NCBI RefSeq assembly: GCF_023272795.1
Contig: NZ_CP096829.1
Coordinates: forward strand, 4,216,001-4,280,000
Direction: 5' to 3'
Source of the DNA: Flavobacterium humidisoli
GTDB lineage: Bacteria > Bacteroidota > Bacteroidia > Flavobacteriales > Flavobacteriaceae
Length of the DNA: 64,000 bases
In this document: one piece after another, positions 19,055 to 27,364 of the stretch
How positions within the stretch are numbered: position 1 is the first letter of the stretch
Layout of the letters: each line of letters begins with the position of its first letter
Made by a program: the position numbers and the translations under genes
Notes under the pieces: generated by a model
Told to the model about the DNA's origin: nothing
The model's input: only the letters and a program-made list of their open reading frames with translations
Databases searched by the model: none

Positions 19055-20374
19055 ATGAAAATTAAAACCACAATAGCCATACTACTACTGTGCAGTGTCA
19101 CAATAAAAGCGCAGGAAATTAATGTCAAGATTAATGGAGGGCCATCAGGAATTCTCTATGATAGCACTCTTGGAGACGGAAAACTCAAATTTGGCGGAGG
19201 AATAGGTGTCGGTTACACCTATTTCTTCAGCAGCCACTGGGGAATTTCGACAGGAGTTGATGCAATGTACAATCAGAACAGCTTTGAACTCAACAACGGA
19301 ACAACGATTTCGACTTACGAAGTTGATGACCAGACTTCTGCATTTGAGTATCAAGTAACGCCGACAAACTATAAAGAAGAACAGCATTTCATTTCTGTTG
19401 CAGTACCGCTTATGATGCAATACAGAACGTCAATTGCTCCTCAGACACAACTTTATTTTGGCTTTGGAGGAAAAATTCTGTTTCCAGCAAAACAAACGGC
19501 AAAAGCTTCTGCTTCTGAATTGCAGTTAAGTGGTTACTATCCTGATATTAACCTTCTAATTGATGACCTGCCTTCTCACGGATTTGGTAAAGTAACCAAT
19601 TGGCAGGATAACGCAACCGTAAGCTTAGATCCTTCTTTTCTTTTAAGTGTTGAAACAGGTCTTACTTTCAAACTGAAAGAGAATACACAGCTTTACACTG
19701 GTGTATATCTGGATTACGGTTTAACAGAAATGGCAAAAGAAAATGCAAATCTTAACATCGTTGCATACAACCCAAACGGATTGGATAACATTCAAGCAAA
19801 TGGTACGAGTGGCAATAGAAAAATTGTTCAAGAAAGCCGTTACTTTTCTGCTGGCGTTCAACTGAAATTAGGTTTTATGCTAAATAAAAACAAGCCAGAA
19901 CCAGTAGCCGCCGTACAACAAAAAGAAGAAGTAGTGGCTAAGACTGAAGCGCCTGTTCAAGAAAAAGCCCCTGTACAGCAAAAAGTGGTTGAAACTCCTC
20001 CAGCTAAAAAGGAACTTACAACAACTGAGCGTACATACGTTGAAAAACCGCTTGCTTTCCAAGAAGTCGGAAATACCGATGTAACGCCACAATTGGCTAC
20101 AAGACTAGATGAAATTGCTAAAATTCTAAAATCAAATAAAGACATAGACCTGAATATTACAGGATATACTTGCGATATAGGAACGGAAGCACGCAATCTT
20201 GAAATTGGAATGAAAAGAGCACAGGCAGTTTCAGATTATTTACAGAATAAAGGAATTGAATCTAATCGTATGCATTTATTTTCAAAAGGTGAAAGCGAAC
20301 CTTTAGTTCCAAATACTCCAGTAGAAAATAGACCGCTGAACAGAAGAGTAACTCTTACATTGGTAGATAGATAA
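19055..20374 (+). CDS. outer-membrane beta-barrel protein with OmpA C-terminal domain
   Basis: From the ATG at 19055 the product has 439 residues and a clean signal peptide (MKIKTTIAILLLCSVTIKAQ). An in-frame ATG at 19028, 2 bp after the adhesin stop, would add nine residues and cannot be excluded. Residues about 20-280 form a barrel-like region of alternating strands. A Lys/Pro/Val/Gln-rich linker follows (about 290-325), then an OmpA-like peptidoglycan-binding domain with TGYTCDIGTEARNLEIGMKRAQAV and a typical end NRPLNRRVTLTL. It is coupled to the giant adhesin and probably helps export, anchor or stabilise it. It takes the place that SprF-like proteins hold beside SprB. Confidence 0.88.
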   Translation: MKIKTTIAILLLCSVTIKAQEINVKINGGPSGILYDSTLGDGKLKFGGGIGVGYTYFFSSHWGISTGVDAMYNQNSFELNNGTTISTYEVDDQTSAFEYQVTPTNYKEEQHFISVAVPLMMQYRTSIAPQTQLYFGFGGKILFPAKQTAKASASELQLSGYYPDINLLIDDLPSHGFGKVTNWQDNATVSLDPSFLLSVETGLTFKLKENTQLYTGVYLDYGLTEMAKENANLNIVAYNPNGLDNIQANGTSGNRKIVQESRYFSAGVQLKLGFMLNKNKPEPVAAVQQKEEVVAKTEAPVQEKAPVQQKVVETPPAKKELTTTERTYVEKPLAFQEVGNTDVTPQLATRLDEIAKILKSNKDIDLNITGYTCDIGTEARNLEIGMKRAQAVSDYLQNKGIESNRMHLFSKGESEPLVPNTPVENRPLNRRVTLTLVDR

Positions 20375-20397
20375 ATTCTGAAAATCTATAGTTTTAA

Positions 20398-20437
20398 AAA
20401 GCATGAAAAGGAAATTTCTTTTCATGCTTTTTTTTTT
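20398..20437 (+). terminator. rho-independent terminator of the adhesin operon
   Basis: The 13-bp arms AAAGCATGAAAAG (20398-20410) and CTTTTCATGCTTT (20418-20430) are separated by 7 nt and followed by a run of seven more T. This isolates the adhesin/OmpA pair from the nadA operon. Confidence 0.92.
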
Positions 20438-20488
20438 GATAAAACTCAAATTATCAAGGTTAACATATAAAAACAAAAATTAAACAGT

Positions 20489-20502
20489 ATGATTAGAATC
20501 AT
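20489..20502. promoter_or_regulatory. FNR/CRP-type palindrome upstream of the nadA-nrdG operon
   Basis: ATGATTAGAATCAT is a perfect inverted repeat (6-bp arms, 2-bp spacer). Read as xTGAT-N4-ATCAx it matches the FNR consensus TTGAT-N4-ATCAA at eight of ten defined positions. It lies directly upstream of a promoter-like TTTTG/TATATTTA pair, giving a centre near -43 from the inferred transcription start, close to the class II activator position. The downstream operon encodes enzymes of anaerobic metabolism, which fits oxygen control. The regulator itself is not in this window. Confidence 0.55.
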
Positions 20503-20503
20503 G

Positions 20504-20532
20504 TTTTGAAAGAAATGATGATAATATATTTA
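20504..20532 (+). promoter_or_regulatory. candidate promoter of the nadA operon
   Basis: A TTTTG element (20504-20508) and TATATTTA (20525-20532) resemble the Bacteroidota -33 and -7 boxes. The last base of the -7 box deviates from consensus and the spacing is slightly short (16 bp), as would suit an activator-dependent promoter. Confidence 0.35.
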
Positions 20533-20623
20533 CCCTATTAAAATTATATGCTTAAATATATTTTAAAACAAACTAGAAAATAAGTGTCAACAGCTTTTGT
20601 TAGTACAAAATTCAAGAATTAAT

Positions 20624-21556
20624 ATGGACAAGAATTTTTTAATACAGGAGATCATCCGATTGAAAAAAGAAAAAAATGCCATTATTCTGGCTCATTATTA
20701 TCAAGATGAGAATATTCAGGAAATAGCAGATTTTATTGGAGACAGTCTTGAATTGGCTAAAAAAGCTCAAAACACAGATGCTGATATTATCGTTTTTGCA
20801 GGAGTTCATTTTATGGCAGAAACAGCAAAAATTTTAAACCCTAATAAAAAAGTTGTTTTGCCCGACTGGAATGCTGGCTGTTCACTTGCAGATGGCTGTC
20901 CGCCAGAAGATTTTAAATTGTTTAAAGAACAGCATCCCGATCACATTGTGGTTACTTATATTAACTGTTCTGCACAAATAAAAGCCATGAGCGACTTAGT
21001 CTGCACATCTTCAAATGCCAAAAAGATAATCGAATCTATTCCTGTAGAACAAAAAATAATATTTGCCCCAGATGAAAATTTAGGCAAGTATCTTCAAAAA
21101 GAAACCAAGCGCGAACTTGTCTTATGGAAAGGCTCATGCGTTGTGCACGAAGCCTTTTCATTAGACAAATTAATAGAGATATACAACAAAAATCCGACTG
21201 CAAAAATTGCAGCTCACCCTGAATCTGAAAGTCATATTTTAAAAGCAGCACATTACATTGGCTCGACTTCGGGAATTATTAATTTCATTAAAACGGATCC
21301 TGCTGCCGTTTTCATTGTGGCTACAGAAGCCGGTATCTTACATGAGCTTGCAAAAGCAGTACCTGATAAAACGCTGATCCCGGCTCCTACCACAGAAGAC
21401 AACAGCTGTGCTTGTAGCGAATGTGCTTATATGAAAATGAATACACTCGAAAAATTGTATTTGTGCCTTAAAAATGAAAGACCAGAGATGCTTATTAAAG
21501 ATGAACTGAGAATAGAGGCGCTAAAGCCTATTAAAAGAATGCTTGAACTATCATAA
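20624..21556 (+). CDS. nadA: quinolinate synthase NadA
   Basis: NadA condenses iminoaspartate with dihydroxyacetone phosphate to quinolinate, the second step of de novo NAD synthesis. It uses a 4Fe-4S cluster. The 310-residue product from the ATG at 20624 has family motifs IILAHYYQDENIQEIADFIG and FAGVHFMAETAKIL. Cluster cysteines lie in NAGCSLADGC, the GSCVVHE segment, and the C-terminal CACSECAYMKMN. An upstream in-frame TTG at 20597 is less likely to be the start. nadB follows 28 bp later. Because the cluster is oxygen-labile, the Fe-S repair gene ric two genes downstream is a meaningful neighbour. Confidence 0.97.
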   Translation: MDKNFLIQEIIRLKKEKNAIILAHYYQDENIQEIADFIGDSLELAKKAQNTDADIIVFAGVHFMAETAKILNPNKKVVLPDWNAGCSLADGCPPEDFKLFKEQHPDHIVVTYINCSAQIKAMSDLVCTSSNAKKIIESIPVEQKIIFAPDENLGKYLQKETKRELVLWKGSCVVHEAFSLDKLIEIYNKNPTAKIAAHPESESHILKAAHYIGSTSGIINFIKTDPAAVFIVATEAGILHELAKAVPDKTLIPAPTTEDNSCACSECAYMKMNTLEKLYLCLKNERPEMLIKDELRIEALKPIKRMLELS

Positions 21557-21584
21557 AAACGCAATAACCTTAAATCAAAATAAC

Positions 21585-23099
21585 ATGCTTAAAACAGATA
21601 TACTTATCATCGGTTCTGGTATTTCGGGATTATTTTTTGCCATGAAAATAGCAAAAAAACGTCCAGACTTATCTATTGTTATAATGACGAAAGAAACAGC
21701 TAAAAATACCAATACACAGCTTGCTCAAGGAGGTATTGCTGTAGTTACTGATCATTTAAAAGACAGTTTTAATAAGCACATACATGATACGCTTCGTTCT
21801 GGAGGTGGTTTGTGTGATAAAGAAATTGTTAACATGGTCATTACGCAAGCTCCAGAAAGACTTCAGGAATTAATCGAAATTGGAACTTCTTTTGACAAAG
21901 ATGAAAAAGGCCAATGGAATCTCGGTTTAGAAGGAGGACATTCACAACACAGAATATTACATCATAAAGACAGCTCCGGACAGGAAATTGAGAGTAAACT
22001 GCTCAAGATTATTAAAAAAATGCCCAATATTGAACTCTTAGAGAATCATATGGTCATTGATATCAATACCGAAACAAAAAAAGCTAAAACTACTTGTGCC
22101 GGAGTTTTCTTTTATGAAAAAAAATACAATCGCATCAAATACATGAGAACACGTACTATTGTTCTAAGTACAGGCGGATGCGGGCAGCTTTTTGAAAATA
22201 CAACTAATCCTAAAATTGCAACGGGTGACGGACTTGCAATGGCGGCACGTGCGGGAGCAGAAATTGCAGATATGGAATACATGCAGTTTCATCCAACAGC
22301 TTTATTTACAGGAAAAGAAAATCCATTGTTTTTGATTTCGGAAGCTGTTAGAGGGTTTGGCGCTCATATTGTAAATGATGAAGGAAAAAGGTTTTTATTT
22401 AAATATGATATCCGAGGCGAATTGTCTACACGAGATATGGTTTCAACTGCCATTAGTAAAGAACTTCAATCGAGCGGAAAAAAACATGTTTATTTAGACT
22501 GTAGACATTTAGATCCAAAAGCTTTTTCAAATCAATTTCCTGTCATCACAGCACATTGCAACGCATTAGGAATTTACCCTGAAAAAGATTTAATTCCTGT
22601 TGTTCCTGCCGCACATTATCAATGTGGCGGTGTTCGAGTAGACAAAAATGGAGTGACGACAATAAAAAATCTTTACGCCATCGGTGAATGCGCTAGAACA
22701 GGTCTTCATGGCAAAAACCGTCTGGCATCAAATTCTCTTCTTGAAGGTTTAGTCTTTGCACATCAGGCTTCAGAAAATGTAGACAGAACTATTGCCGAAT
22801 TTATTTTTTCATCCCAAATACTAATTCCGAAGTTTCCAAAGGCACATCAAGTTGACGATTATCTTGCTTTTGAAATACTTAAAAAAGAATTGCAAAAACT
22901 GGTGACCGCTTTCTACACAAGCGAAGAACGCGATGCCGAATTGGCTTTTGAAAAAATAAAAGAGCTTCATAATTATGCCGTTTCACTTACAGAAGCACAC
23001 GAAATTATGATTCCGTTTATCGAATTTTCTAATATGATTGCGGTTTCTTTATTGATAATTAAGCAATGTAAAACTGCAACGGACCAAAAAATATGCTGA
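21585..23099 (+). CDS. nadB: L-aspartate oxidase NadB
   Basis: This FAD flavoprotein oxidises L-aspartate to iminoaspartate for NadA. It can use oxygen or fumarate as electron acceptor, so it works with and without air. The 504-residue protein starts at the ATG at 21585 (an upstream TTG at 21543 overlaps nadA). It has the dinucleotide motif IIGSGISGLFFAMK, the segment NTQLAQGGIAVV, and the substrate-site region AAHYQCGGVRVD followed by YAIGECARTGLHGKNRLASN. A helical C-terminal domain completes the fold, and the length is near the family norm. It lies second in the operon. Confidence 0.97.
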   Translation: MLKTDILIIGSGISGLFFAMKIAKKRPDLSIVIMTKETAKNTNTQLAQGGIAVVTDHLKDSFNKHIHDTLRSGGGLCDKEIVNMVITQAPERLQELIEIGTSFDKDEKGQWNLGLEGGHSQHRILHHKDSSGQEIESKLLKIIKKMPNIELLENHMVIDINTETKKAKTTCAGVFFYEKKYNRIKYMRTRTIVLSTGGCGQLFENTTNPKIATGDGLAMAARAGAEIADMEYMQFHPTALFTGKENPLFLISEAVRGFGAHIVNDEGKRFLFKYDIRGELSTRDMVSTAISKELQSSGKKHVYLDCRHLDPKAFSNQFPVITAHCNALGIYPEKDLIPVVPAAHYQCGGVRVDKNGVTTIKNLYAIGECARTGLHGKNRLASNSLLEGLVFAHQASENVDRTIAEFIFSSQILIPKFPKAHQVDDYLAFEILKKELQKLVTAFYTSEERDAELAFEKIKELHNYAVSLTEAHEIMIPFIEFSNMIAVSLLIIKQCKTATDQKIC

Positions 23100-23129
23100 A
23101 ACCAAAATTAATCTATACCCCTAACCATT

Positions 23130-23861
23130 ATGAAACTAACAAGCAAAACAACCATTGGTGAAATCGTAGCAGATGATTTCAAAACAGCAGCCGTTTTTAC
23201 AAAATTCCATATCGACTTTTGCTGCAAAGGACATCGAACAATCGAAGAAGTTTGCAAAAAAAGAGATATTGAAGAAAGTGCTCTTATTGAGCACATTGAA
23301 AAAGCAAGAAACAGTTCTGCCAATCAGTCTTTTGATTACAAAAGTTGGTCAGCCGACATGATTGCAGATTATATAACCAAAACCCATCATAGATATGTAG
23401 AAGAAAAGTCTCCTGTTATTTTGGAATATTTAAATAAATTGTGCGGTGTTCACGGTGCGATTCATCCTGAGCTTCATGAAATCCATACTATTTTTTCAAA
23501 AACGTATTTGGATCTCACGGCTCATATGAAACGAGAAGAGTTGGTTGTTTTTCCTTTTATAAAAAAAATGAAAATCGCACACAGTAAAGGTCAAGAACTG
23601 GAAACACCGCCTTTTTTATCTATCGAAAATCCCATTACAACATTAAAAGAGGATCATATAACCGAAGGACAGCGTTTTAAAAGAATTGTGGCATTAACCA
23701 ATAATTATACACCGCCCCTTGACTCATGCAATACTTATAAAGTTGCTTTTCTGATGCTGGAAGAATTTGATAAAGATTTAAAGAAGCATATACATCTGGA
23801 AAACAATATCTTATTTCCAAAAGCAATTGAACTTGAAAAAACATTTGAAAAAGTGTCTTAA
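23130..23861 (+). CDS. ric: iron-sulfur cluster repair di-iron protein (Ric/ScdA/YtfE)
   Basis: This 243-residue protein has an N-terminal DUF542 domain with the signature FHIDFCCKGHRTIEEVC (about 29-45), followed by a hemerythrin-like domain. Probable di-iron ligands include the His/Glu of KTHHRYVEE, HPELHEIH, HMKREE and HIHLENN. Family members repair Fe-S clusters damaged by nitric oxide or oxidants. In this operon it follows NadA (4Fe-4S) and precedes the anaerobic ribonucleotide reductase and its 4Fe-4S activase, both plausible clients. Spacing is 30 bp to nadB and 14 bp to nrdD. Confidence 0.94.
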   Translation: MKLTSKTTIGEIVADDFKTAAVFTKFHIDFCCKGHRTIEEVCKKRDIEESALIEHIEKARNSSANQSFDYKSWSADMIADYITKTHHRYVEEKSPVILEYLNKLCGVHGAIHPELHEIHTIFSKTYLDLTAHMKREELVVFPFIKKMKIAHSKGQELETPPFLSIENPITTLKEDHITEGQRFKRIVALTNNYTPPLDSCNTYKVAFLMLEEFDKDLKKHIHLENNILFPKAIELEKTFEKVS

Positions 23862-23875
23862 ATTAAAAGAATACC

Positions 23876-25999
23876 ATGGAAAAATATGTAATCAAACGCA
23901 ATGGAGATTATAAGCCTTTTGAAGCTTATAAAATTCAGGATGCCATTCAGAAAGCCTTTCAAAGCGTCAATCAGCCTATAGACAAGAGGATTTTTAAAAC
24001 CGTTCTTTCTAGTCTTGAGGTAAAGTTTTCGTGGCCTGTAGAAGAAATTCAGGATATGATAGAAAGAGCGCTTTTTGAAAATGGATACTTCCAAACCATG
24101 CGTTCGTTTATAATTTATCGTCATACTAGAAAATTACAACGAGAACATATTAATGGTTTAAATGATGACACTACCGACATAGACAGTACGCAGACTGTTG
24201 AAGAATACATTAATCAATCCGATTGGAGAATTAATGCCAATGCTAATATTTCGTATTCAAACGCTGGCCTAGTCAGCAATACCGCAGGAAAAGTTATTGC
24301 CAATTATTGGCTCGATAAAATATACAATAAAGAAGAAGGTTCTGCTCATAGGAATGGCGACATACACATCCATGATTTGGATTGTCTTACCGGATACTGC
24401 GCTGGTTGGAGCCTACGTGTGCTATTAAATGAAGGTTTTAATGGCGTACGCGGCCGTGTCGAGAGCAGACCTCCTTCTCATTTTAGAGAAGCATTGGGGC
24501 AAATGGCTAATTTCTTAGGGATTTTGCAAAGCGAATGGGCAGGCGCTCAGGCTTTCAGTTCTTTTGATACGTATTTGGCTCCTTATGTCTTTAAAGATCA
24601 GCTTTCTTACGAAGAAGTTTTAAAAGGAATTAGAAGTTTTGTTTACAACCTAAATGTGCCTGCGCGTTGGGGACAATCGCCTTTTACAAACATTACTTTG
24701 GATTGGAATGTTCCCGAAGATTTAAAAGAACAGATTCCGACAAGAAATGATCAGCATTTGTTTTTGAATGTAAATGATAAAAATCTAATTACTGAAGCCA
24801 AAAACAGAGGTGCTCAAAAATTGATAGACTTAAAATATGGAGATTTCCAAAAAGAAATGAATCTCATTAATAAAGCCTATTATACGATTATGACCGAAGG
24901 AGATGCAAACGGACAGCCGTTTACGTTTCCGATTCCAACAGTAAATATTACAGAAGATTTTGACTGGCAAGGAGAAAATGTTGATTTATTATTTGAAAAT
25001 ACAGCTAAAATAGGTTCCTCTTATTTCCAGAATTTTATTGGAAGCCAATATATTTTGGATGAAAATGGAAATCGAATTGAAAATCCAGAAGCTTACAAAC
25101 CAAATGCCGTACGAAGTATGTGCTGCCGATTACAGCTCGATTTAAGAGAATTATTGAAACGCGGAAATGGTCTTTTTGGTAGTGCAGAAATGACGGGAAG
25201 CATTGGTGTGGTAACCATAAACATGGCGCGTCTAGGATATTTGCATAAAGGAAATATCATTAGTTTATTTGAACATTTAGACGAATTGCTTCAAATAGCC
25301 AAATCTACTTTAGAGAAAAAAAGAATCTTTATCCAGCAAATGTACGACCGCGGACTTTATCCGTACACACAGCGCTATCTGAAACATTTTAAAAATCACT
25401 TTTCTACCATTGGAGTAAACGGAATGAATGAAATGGTGCTCAACTTTTCTGAAGGAAAACAAAATATAACGGACACCTCGGGAATACATTTCGCTACAGA
25501 AATCCTAGATCATATTCGATTGCGAATGAAGGAGTTTCAAGAAGAAACTGGCAATCTTTACAACCTAGAAGCAACACCCGCAGAAGGAACAACGTATCGT
25601 TTTGCAAAAGAAGATAAAAAGCGTTTTCCAGAGATTCTTCAAGCGGGACAAAACGAGAATATTTACTATACCAATAGTTCACAAATTCCGGTCGATTATA
25701 CCGATGATCCTTTTGAAGCTTTATTACTTCAAGACGAATTGCAATGCAAATATACTGGCGGTACAGTTTTACATCTTTATATGAGAGAAAAAATAAGCAG
25801 TCCAGAAGCCTGCAAAAACTTCGTAAAAAAAGTTTTAACCAGCTTTAAACTGCCATACATTACCGTAACACCAATTTTCAGCATCTGCCCTATTCATGGC
25901 TATCTAAACGGAGAACATGAATATTGTCCAAAATGCGACGAAATTTTACTCAATAAAAACAATCAAAAACACTTGGCTTATGAAAACGAAAACGCTTAA
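23876..25999 (+). CDS. nrdD: anaerobic ribonucleoside-triphosphate reductase NrdD, lacking its glycyl-radical tail in this frame
   Basis: NrdD reduces ribonucleoside triphosphates to deoxy forms without oxygen. The 707-residue frame has an N-terminal ATP-cone (KYVIKRNGDYKPFEAYKIQD), the catalytic barrel (HIHDLDCLTGYCAGWSLR, FTFPIPTVNITEDFDW), the active-site Cys region RSMCCRLQLD, and a C-terminal zinc-site region CPIHGYLNGEHEYCPKC. It ends in UAA at 25997-25999 before the radical-bearing glycine motif every active NrdD needs. That motif (TRVMGYHRP) is found immediately downstream in the +1 frame. If joined after Ala707 at GCU-UAA-A, the product would have 756 residues. It may be a sequencing or assembly error, a mutation, programmed +1 frameshifting, or a genuinely split enzyme. 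Confidence 0.93.
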   Translation: MEKYVIKRNGDYKPFEAYKIQDAIQKAFQSVNQPIDKRIFKTVLSSLEVKFSWPVEEIQDMIERALFENGYFQTMRSFIIYRHTRKLQREHINGLNDDTTDIDSTQTVEEYINQSDWRINANANISYSNAGLVSNTAGKVIANYWLDKIYNKEEGSAHRNGDIHIHDLDCLTGYCAGWSLRVLLNEGFNGVRGRVESRPPSHFREALGQMANFLGILQSEWAGAQAFSSFDTYLAPYVFKDQLSYEEVLKGIRSFVYNLNVPARWGQSPFTNITLDWNVPEDLKEQIPTRNDQHLFLNVNDKNLITEAKNRGAQKLIDLKYGDFQKEMNLINKAYYTIMTEGDANGQPFTFPIPTVNITEDFDWQGENVDLLFENTAKIGSSYFQNFIGSQYILDENGNRIENPEAYKPNAVRSMCCRLQLDLRELLKRGNGLFGSAEMTGSIGVVTINMARLGYLHKGNIISLFEHLDELLQIAKSTLEKKRIFIQQMYDRGLYPYTQRYLKHFKNHFSTIGVNGMNEMVLNFSEGKQNITDTSGIHFATEILDHIRLRMKEFQEETGNLYNLEATPAEGTTYRFAKEDKKRFPEILQAGQNENIYYTNSSQIPVDYTDDPFEALLLQDELQCKYTGGTVLHLYMREKISSPEACKNFVKKVLTSFKLPYITVTPIFSICPIHGYLNGEHEYCPKCDEILLNKNNQKHLAYENENA

Positions 26000-26147
26000 A
26001 ATTCTAGAAGAAAAAAAATCCCAAAGAAGCAAATGTTTGGTTTATACACGTGTAATGGGATATCACAGACCTGTAGAAAGTTTTAATATTGGAAAAAAAG
26101 GTGAACACCAACAGCGTACCCATTTCGAAGAAAGCATTATCTATTAA
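25980..26147 (+). CDS. glycyl-radical C-terminal segment of NrdD in the +1 frame
   Basis: This frame has an ATG at 25980, inside the end of nrdD, and encodes 55 residues: a charged helix (KILEEKKSQRS), then a Cys and the conserved NrdD tail TRVMGYHRPVESFNIGKKGE. The Gly of RVMGY is the expected radical site. It overlaps nrdD by 20 bp. It could be translated by +1 frameshift at 25994-26000, started on its own as a separable glycyl-radical subunit (as GrcA/YfiD serves pyruvate formate-lyase), or reflect one extra base in the sequence. Conservation of the tail argues that it is still under selection. Confidence 0.7.
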   Translation: MKTKTLKILEEKKSQRSKCLVYTRVMGYHRPVESFNIGKKGEHQQRTHFEESIIY

Positions 26148-26817
26148 AGGAATATTTAGCCTCACGCCTTTTACTTTATTAGATTATCCGCATAAAACAG
26201 CCTGCATAGTGTGGTTTGCGGGCTGTAACATGCGGTGTTTATACTGCTACAATCCAGAGATTGTTTTAGGAAAAGGAAAAATAGATTTCGATTCTGTTCT
26301 TTTGTTCCTTAAAACGAGAAAAGGCTTATTAGACGGAGTAGTTTTAAGCGGTGGCGAATGCACTTTACACAAAAAAATAATTGATTTCATAAAAGAAATC
26401 AAAGCAATGGGATTTGAGGTTAAAATAGACACCAACGGTTCCAATCCAAAAATATTAAATAGCCTGATTCGTGATCAATTAATTGATTATGTCGCGTTAG
26501 ATTATAAAAGTCTTCCTCATACCTTTAAAAAACTAACGCAGTCAGGCTTATTTTCTGAATTTGAAGAAAGTTTACAACTCTTGATTCAATCGAAAATTCC
26601 ATTTGAAATCCGTACCACTTTTCATTCTTCTTTAATTAAAGAAAATGATTTTGTGAATATGATTGCCTATTTAGAATCAAAGAATTTTGAAGGAAACTAT
26701 TATGTACAGCATTTTATGAATAATGTGCCAACACTTTCAAAACTAGACGATTCGAATAAAGAAATACAGCTTAAAGATTTTTCAACTCCAAAAATAAAAG
26801 TTATTTTCAGAGATTGA
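26101..26817 (+). CDS. nrdG: NrdD-activating radical SAM enzyme NrdG
   Basis: NrdG uses a 4Fe-4S cluster and S-adenosylmethionine to create the glycyl radical on NrdD. From GTG 26101 the product has 238 residues, with the radical-SAM motif CNMRCLYC (Cys 42, 46, 49 counted from that start), preceded by LTPFTLLDYPHKTACIVWFAG, split here across the active-site entry. GGECTLH supplies the SAM-binding GGE. There is no ATG upstream of the conserved core. GTG 26101, preceded by a purine-rich stretch, is the best start; TTG 26089 is an alternative. It overlaps the +1-frame NrdD tail by 47 bp, so the two are tightly linked. Confidence 0.92.
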   Translation: MNTNSVPISKKALSIKGIFSLTPFTLLDYPHKTACIVWFAGCNMRCLYCYNPEIVLGKGKIDFDSVLLFLKTRKGLLDGVVLSGGECTLHKKIIDFIKEIKAMGFEVKIDTNGSNPKILNSLIRDQLIDYVALDYKSLPHTFKKLTQSGLFSEFEESLQLLIQSKIPFEIRTTFHSSLIKENDFVNMIAYLESKNFEGNYYVQHFMNNVPTLSKLDDSNKEIQLKDFSTPKIKVIFRD

Positions 26818-26837
26818 TCACTCAAAATGAATACGTT

Positions 26838-27284
26838 ATGACTTTACATCATTTTGTACTTATAATTCATCTACTAGCGGCGACAATTTGGGTTGGCGGA
26901 CATTTACTTTTAGCTATTTGTTATCTTCCAACAGCATTAAAGAAAAAAGATCCGCAGATTATTTTAAATTTTGAAAAAAAATTTGAAACACTAGGCATGT
27001 CTTCTCTTGCTTTATTAATTATTACAGGAATCTGGATGGCGTATGATTTTGGCATAAAAGCAGAAACCTGGTTTCATTTTTCGAGCGGATTTGAAAAAGT
27101 AGTTTCCATAAAACTGATTTTACTTTTCTGCACTTTTATCTGTGCCGTGTGCGCGCAATTTTTTGTTATTCCGAATCTTAATAAAAATAATATTTATAGA
27201 ATTGCCATAATTATTTTAACGGTTACTTCAATAGGAGTTGCAATGCTGGCTTTAGGATCGACATTGCGTTATGGCGGAATTTAA
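26838..27284 (+). CDS. CopD-like four-helix membrane protein
   Basis: The product has 148 residues from the ATG at 26838 and four membrane helices. The first helix carries HHFVLIIHLLAATIWVGGH, the pattern of the CopD (PF05425)/DUF2269-like group, in which a His near the helix start and the WxGG motif are conserved. The second His-flanked helices (about 50-70, 88-110, 122-142) fit a heme or copper membrane protein. It lies 20 bp after nrdG and is the last gene before a strong terminator, so it probably belongs to the operon. Its function there is unknown. Confidence 0.75.
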   Translation: MTLHHFVLIIHLLAATIWVGGHLLLAICYLPTALKKKDPQIILNFEKKFETLGMSSLALLIITGIWMAYDFGIKAETWFHFSSGFEKVVSIKLILLFCTFICAVCAQFFVIPNLNKNNIYRIAIIILTVTSIGVAMLALGSTLRYGGI

Positions 27285-27311
27285 TTAACTCAACTAACTG
27301 ATTTTTAATGT

Positions 27312-27348
27312 AAACGCAATCTCGATTTTTTTGAGATTGCGTTTTTTA
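27312..27348 (+). terminator. terminator of the nadA-nrdG-copD operon
   Basis: The 12-bp perfect arms AAACGCAATCTC (27312-27323) and GAGATTGCGTTT (27333-27344) are followed by further T. It lies between convergent genes and could also stop the minus-strand transporter transcript. Confidence 0.9.
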
Positions 27349-27364
27349 CTTTACAACCTATTAA

